A DNA stretch of 5,625 bases from Pseudomonas sp. (GTDB taxonomy: Bacteria > Pseudomonadota > Gammaproteobacteria > Pseudomonadales > Pseudomonadaceae), in contig DPSI01000434.1 of assembly GCA_003527165.1 (NCBI GenBank), forward strand, positions 1-5,625. The letters run 5' to 3'. The notes under the pieces were generated by a model that did not search any database, had not been told where the DNA came from, and saw only the letters and a list, made by a program, of their open reading frames with translations. A program made the position numbers and the translations under genes. Position 1 is the stretch's first letter; each line of letters begins with the position of its first letter. This document shows positions 5,478 through 5,625 of this stretch, one piece after another.

Positions 5478-5625
5478 ATGCTGCCGCGTCTCTGCCTGGC
5501 CATCTTCCTTTGTTGCCTGTCTGCTCAGGTCTGGGCATTCGCCCCCGTGCCGGTGGTTTCGAAGGATTTCCGCCAATCACTGGGCAGCTGGACCTACTTC
5601 CTGCGGGACCCTGCCGCCGAACTGG
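5478..5625 (+). CDS. Exported or membrane protein, N-terminal fragment (possible 7TMR-DISM sensor)
   Basis: An open frame from ATG 5478 runs off the right edge after 49 codons. The first 20 residues form a typical signal peptide: MLPR, a hydrophobic core (LCLAIFLCCLSA), then the cleavage pattern VWA before FAP. The next part includes SLGSWTYFLRDPAAEL, which resembles the opening strand of the extracellular 7TMR-DISM type 2 domain (a tryptophan or leucine, then a leucine-rich xLxDP turn) found in many pseudomonad hybrid kinases and diguanylate cyclases. From memory, the gene after the M42 gene in P. aeruginosa is a sensor/response-regulator hybrid, which agrees. An in-frame TGA at 5457-5459 with no other ATG before 5478 supports the start, but the Shine-Dalgarno sequence is weak (only CGAG at 5467-5470). 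Presence of an exported protein is likely; the sensor identity is tentative. Confidence 0.6.
   Translation, partial: MLPRLCLAIFLCCLSAQVWAFAPVPVVSKDFRQSLGSWTYFLRDPAAEL

Noticed and set aside
5255..5503. 82-codon minus-strand frame in the gap after the M42 gene
   Set aside because: No recognisable domain, and it overlaps the start of the signal-peptide gene on the opposite strand; it could be chance in a non-coding spacer.

Overview
The window carries the three-gene NAGGN osmoprotectant locus of a gamma-proteobacterium, most likely Pseudomonas sensu lato (Pseudomonas/Stutzerimonas). The grounds are high GC, strong G/C third-position preference, purine-rich Shine-Dalgarno sites, and a gene order that, as I remember it, matches PA3458-PA3462 of P. 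aeruginosa. NAGGN is N-acetylglutaminylglutamine amide, a dipeptide compatible solute accumulated under osmotic stress. The pathway is known, so the window is not a new system, although parts of it remain unexplained.

Layout: (1) 1-100, minus strand: the first 33 codons of a divergent gene that runs off the left edge, possibly a MarR-type regulator. (2) 101-320: divergent intergenic region. It contains a perfect GAACTT -35 box and a TCACA -10 box 17 bases apart, the pattern of an AlgU/RpoE-type (sigma-22) promoter just upstream of the operon. (3) 321-2093: a class II amidotransferase of the asparagine-synthetase family (AsnO-type). Its start is fixed by the nucleophile Cys2, so the longer reading from GTG 279 is not the protein. 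(4) 2094-2182: gap with a nested inverted repeat. (5) 2183-3925: a fused GNAT acetyltransferase/ATP-grasp ligase, N-acetylglutaminylglutamine synthetase (Ngg). (6) 3926-4051: gap with a strong GC hairpin. (7) 4052-5251: an M42-family metallopeptidase homologue, the third member of this conserved trio. (8) 5252-5477: gap. (9) 5478-5625: the N-terminus of an exported or membrane protein with a signal peptide, cut by the right edge, possibly a 7TMR-DISM sensor.

How the genes work together: Ngg is expected to acetylate glutamine and ligate it to a second glutamine using ATP. The AsnO-type enzyme then amidates the terminal carboxylate, giving a dipeptide blocked at both ends. The role of the M42 protein is not established; turnover or salvage of NAGGN is a reasonable guess. 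All three genes lie on one strand without an obvious strong terminator between them, so they are probably co-transcribed from the AlgU-like promoter, which fits an envelope- or osmotic-stress regulon.

Main points for a second look: the AlgU-like promoter; two active-site substitutions in the amidotransferase (Ala77 and Gln372 where asparagine synthetases have Glu); the uncharacterised N-terminal domain of Ngg; the unexplained chemistry of an aminopeptidase-like enzyme beside a doubly blocked dipeptide; and structured GC-rich elements in each gap downstream of an operon gene.
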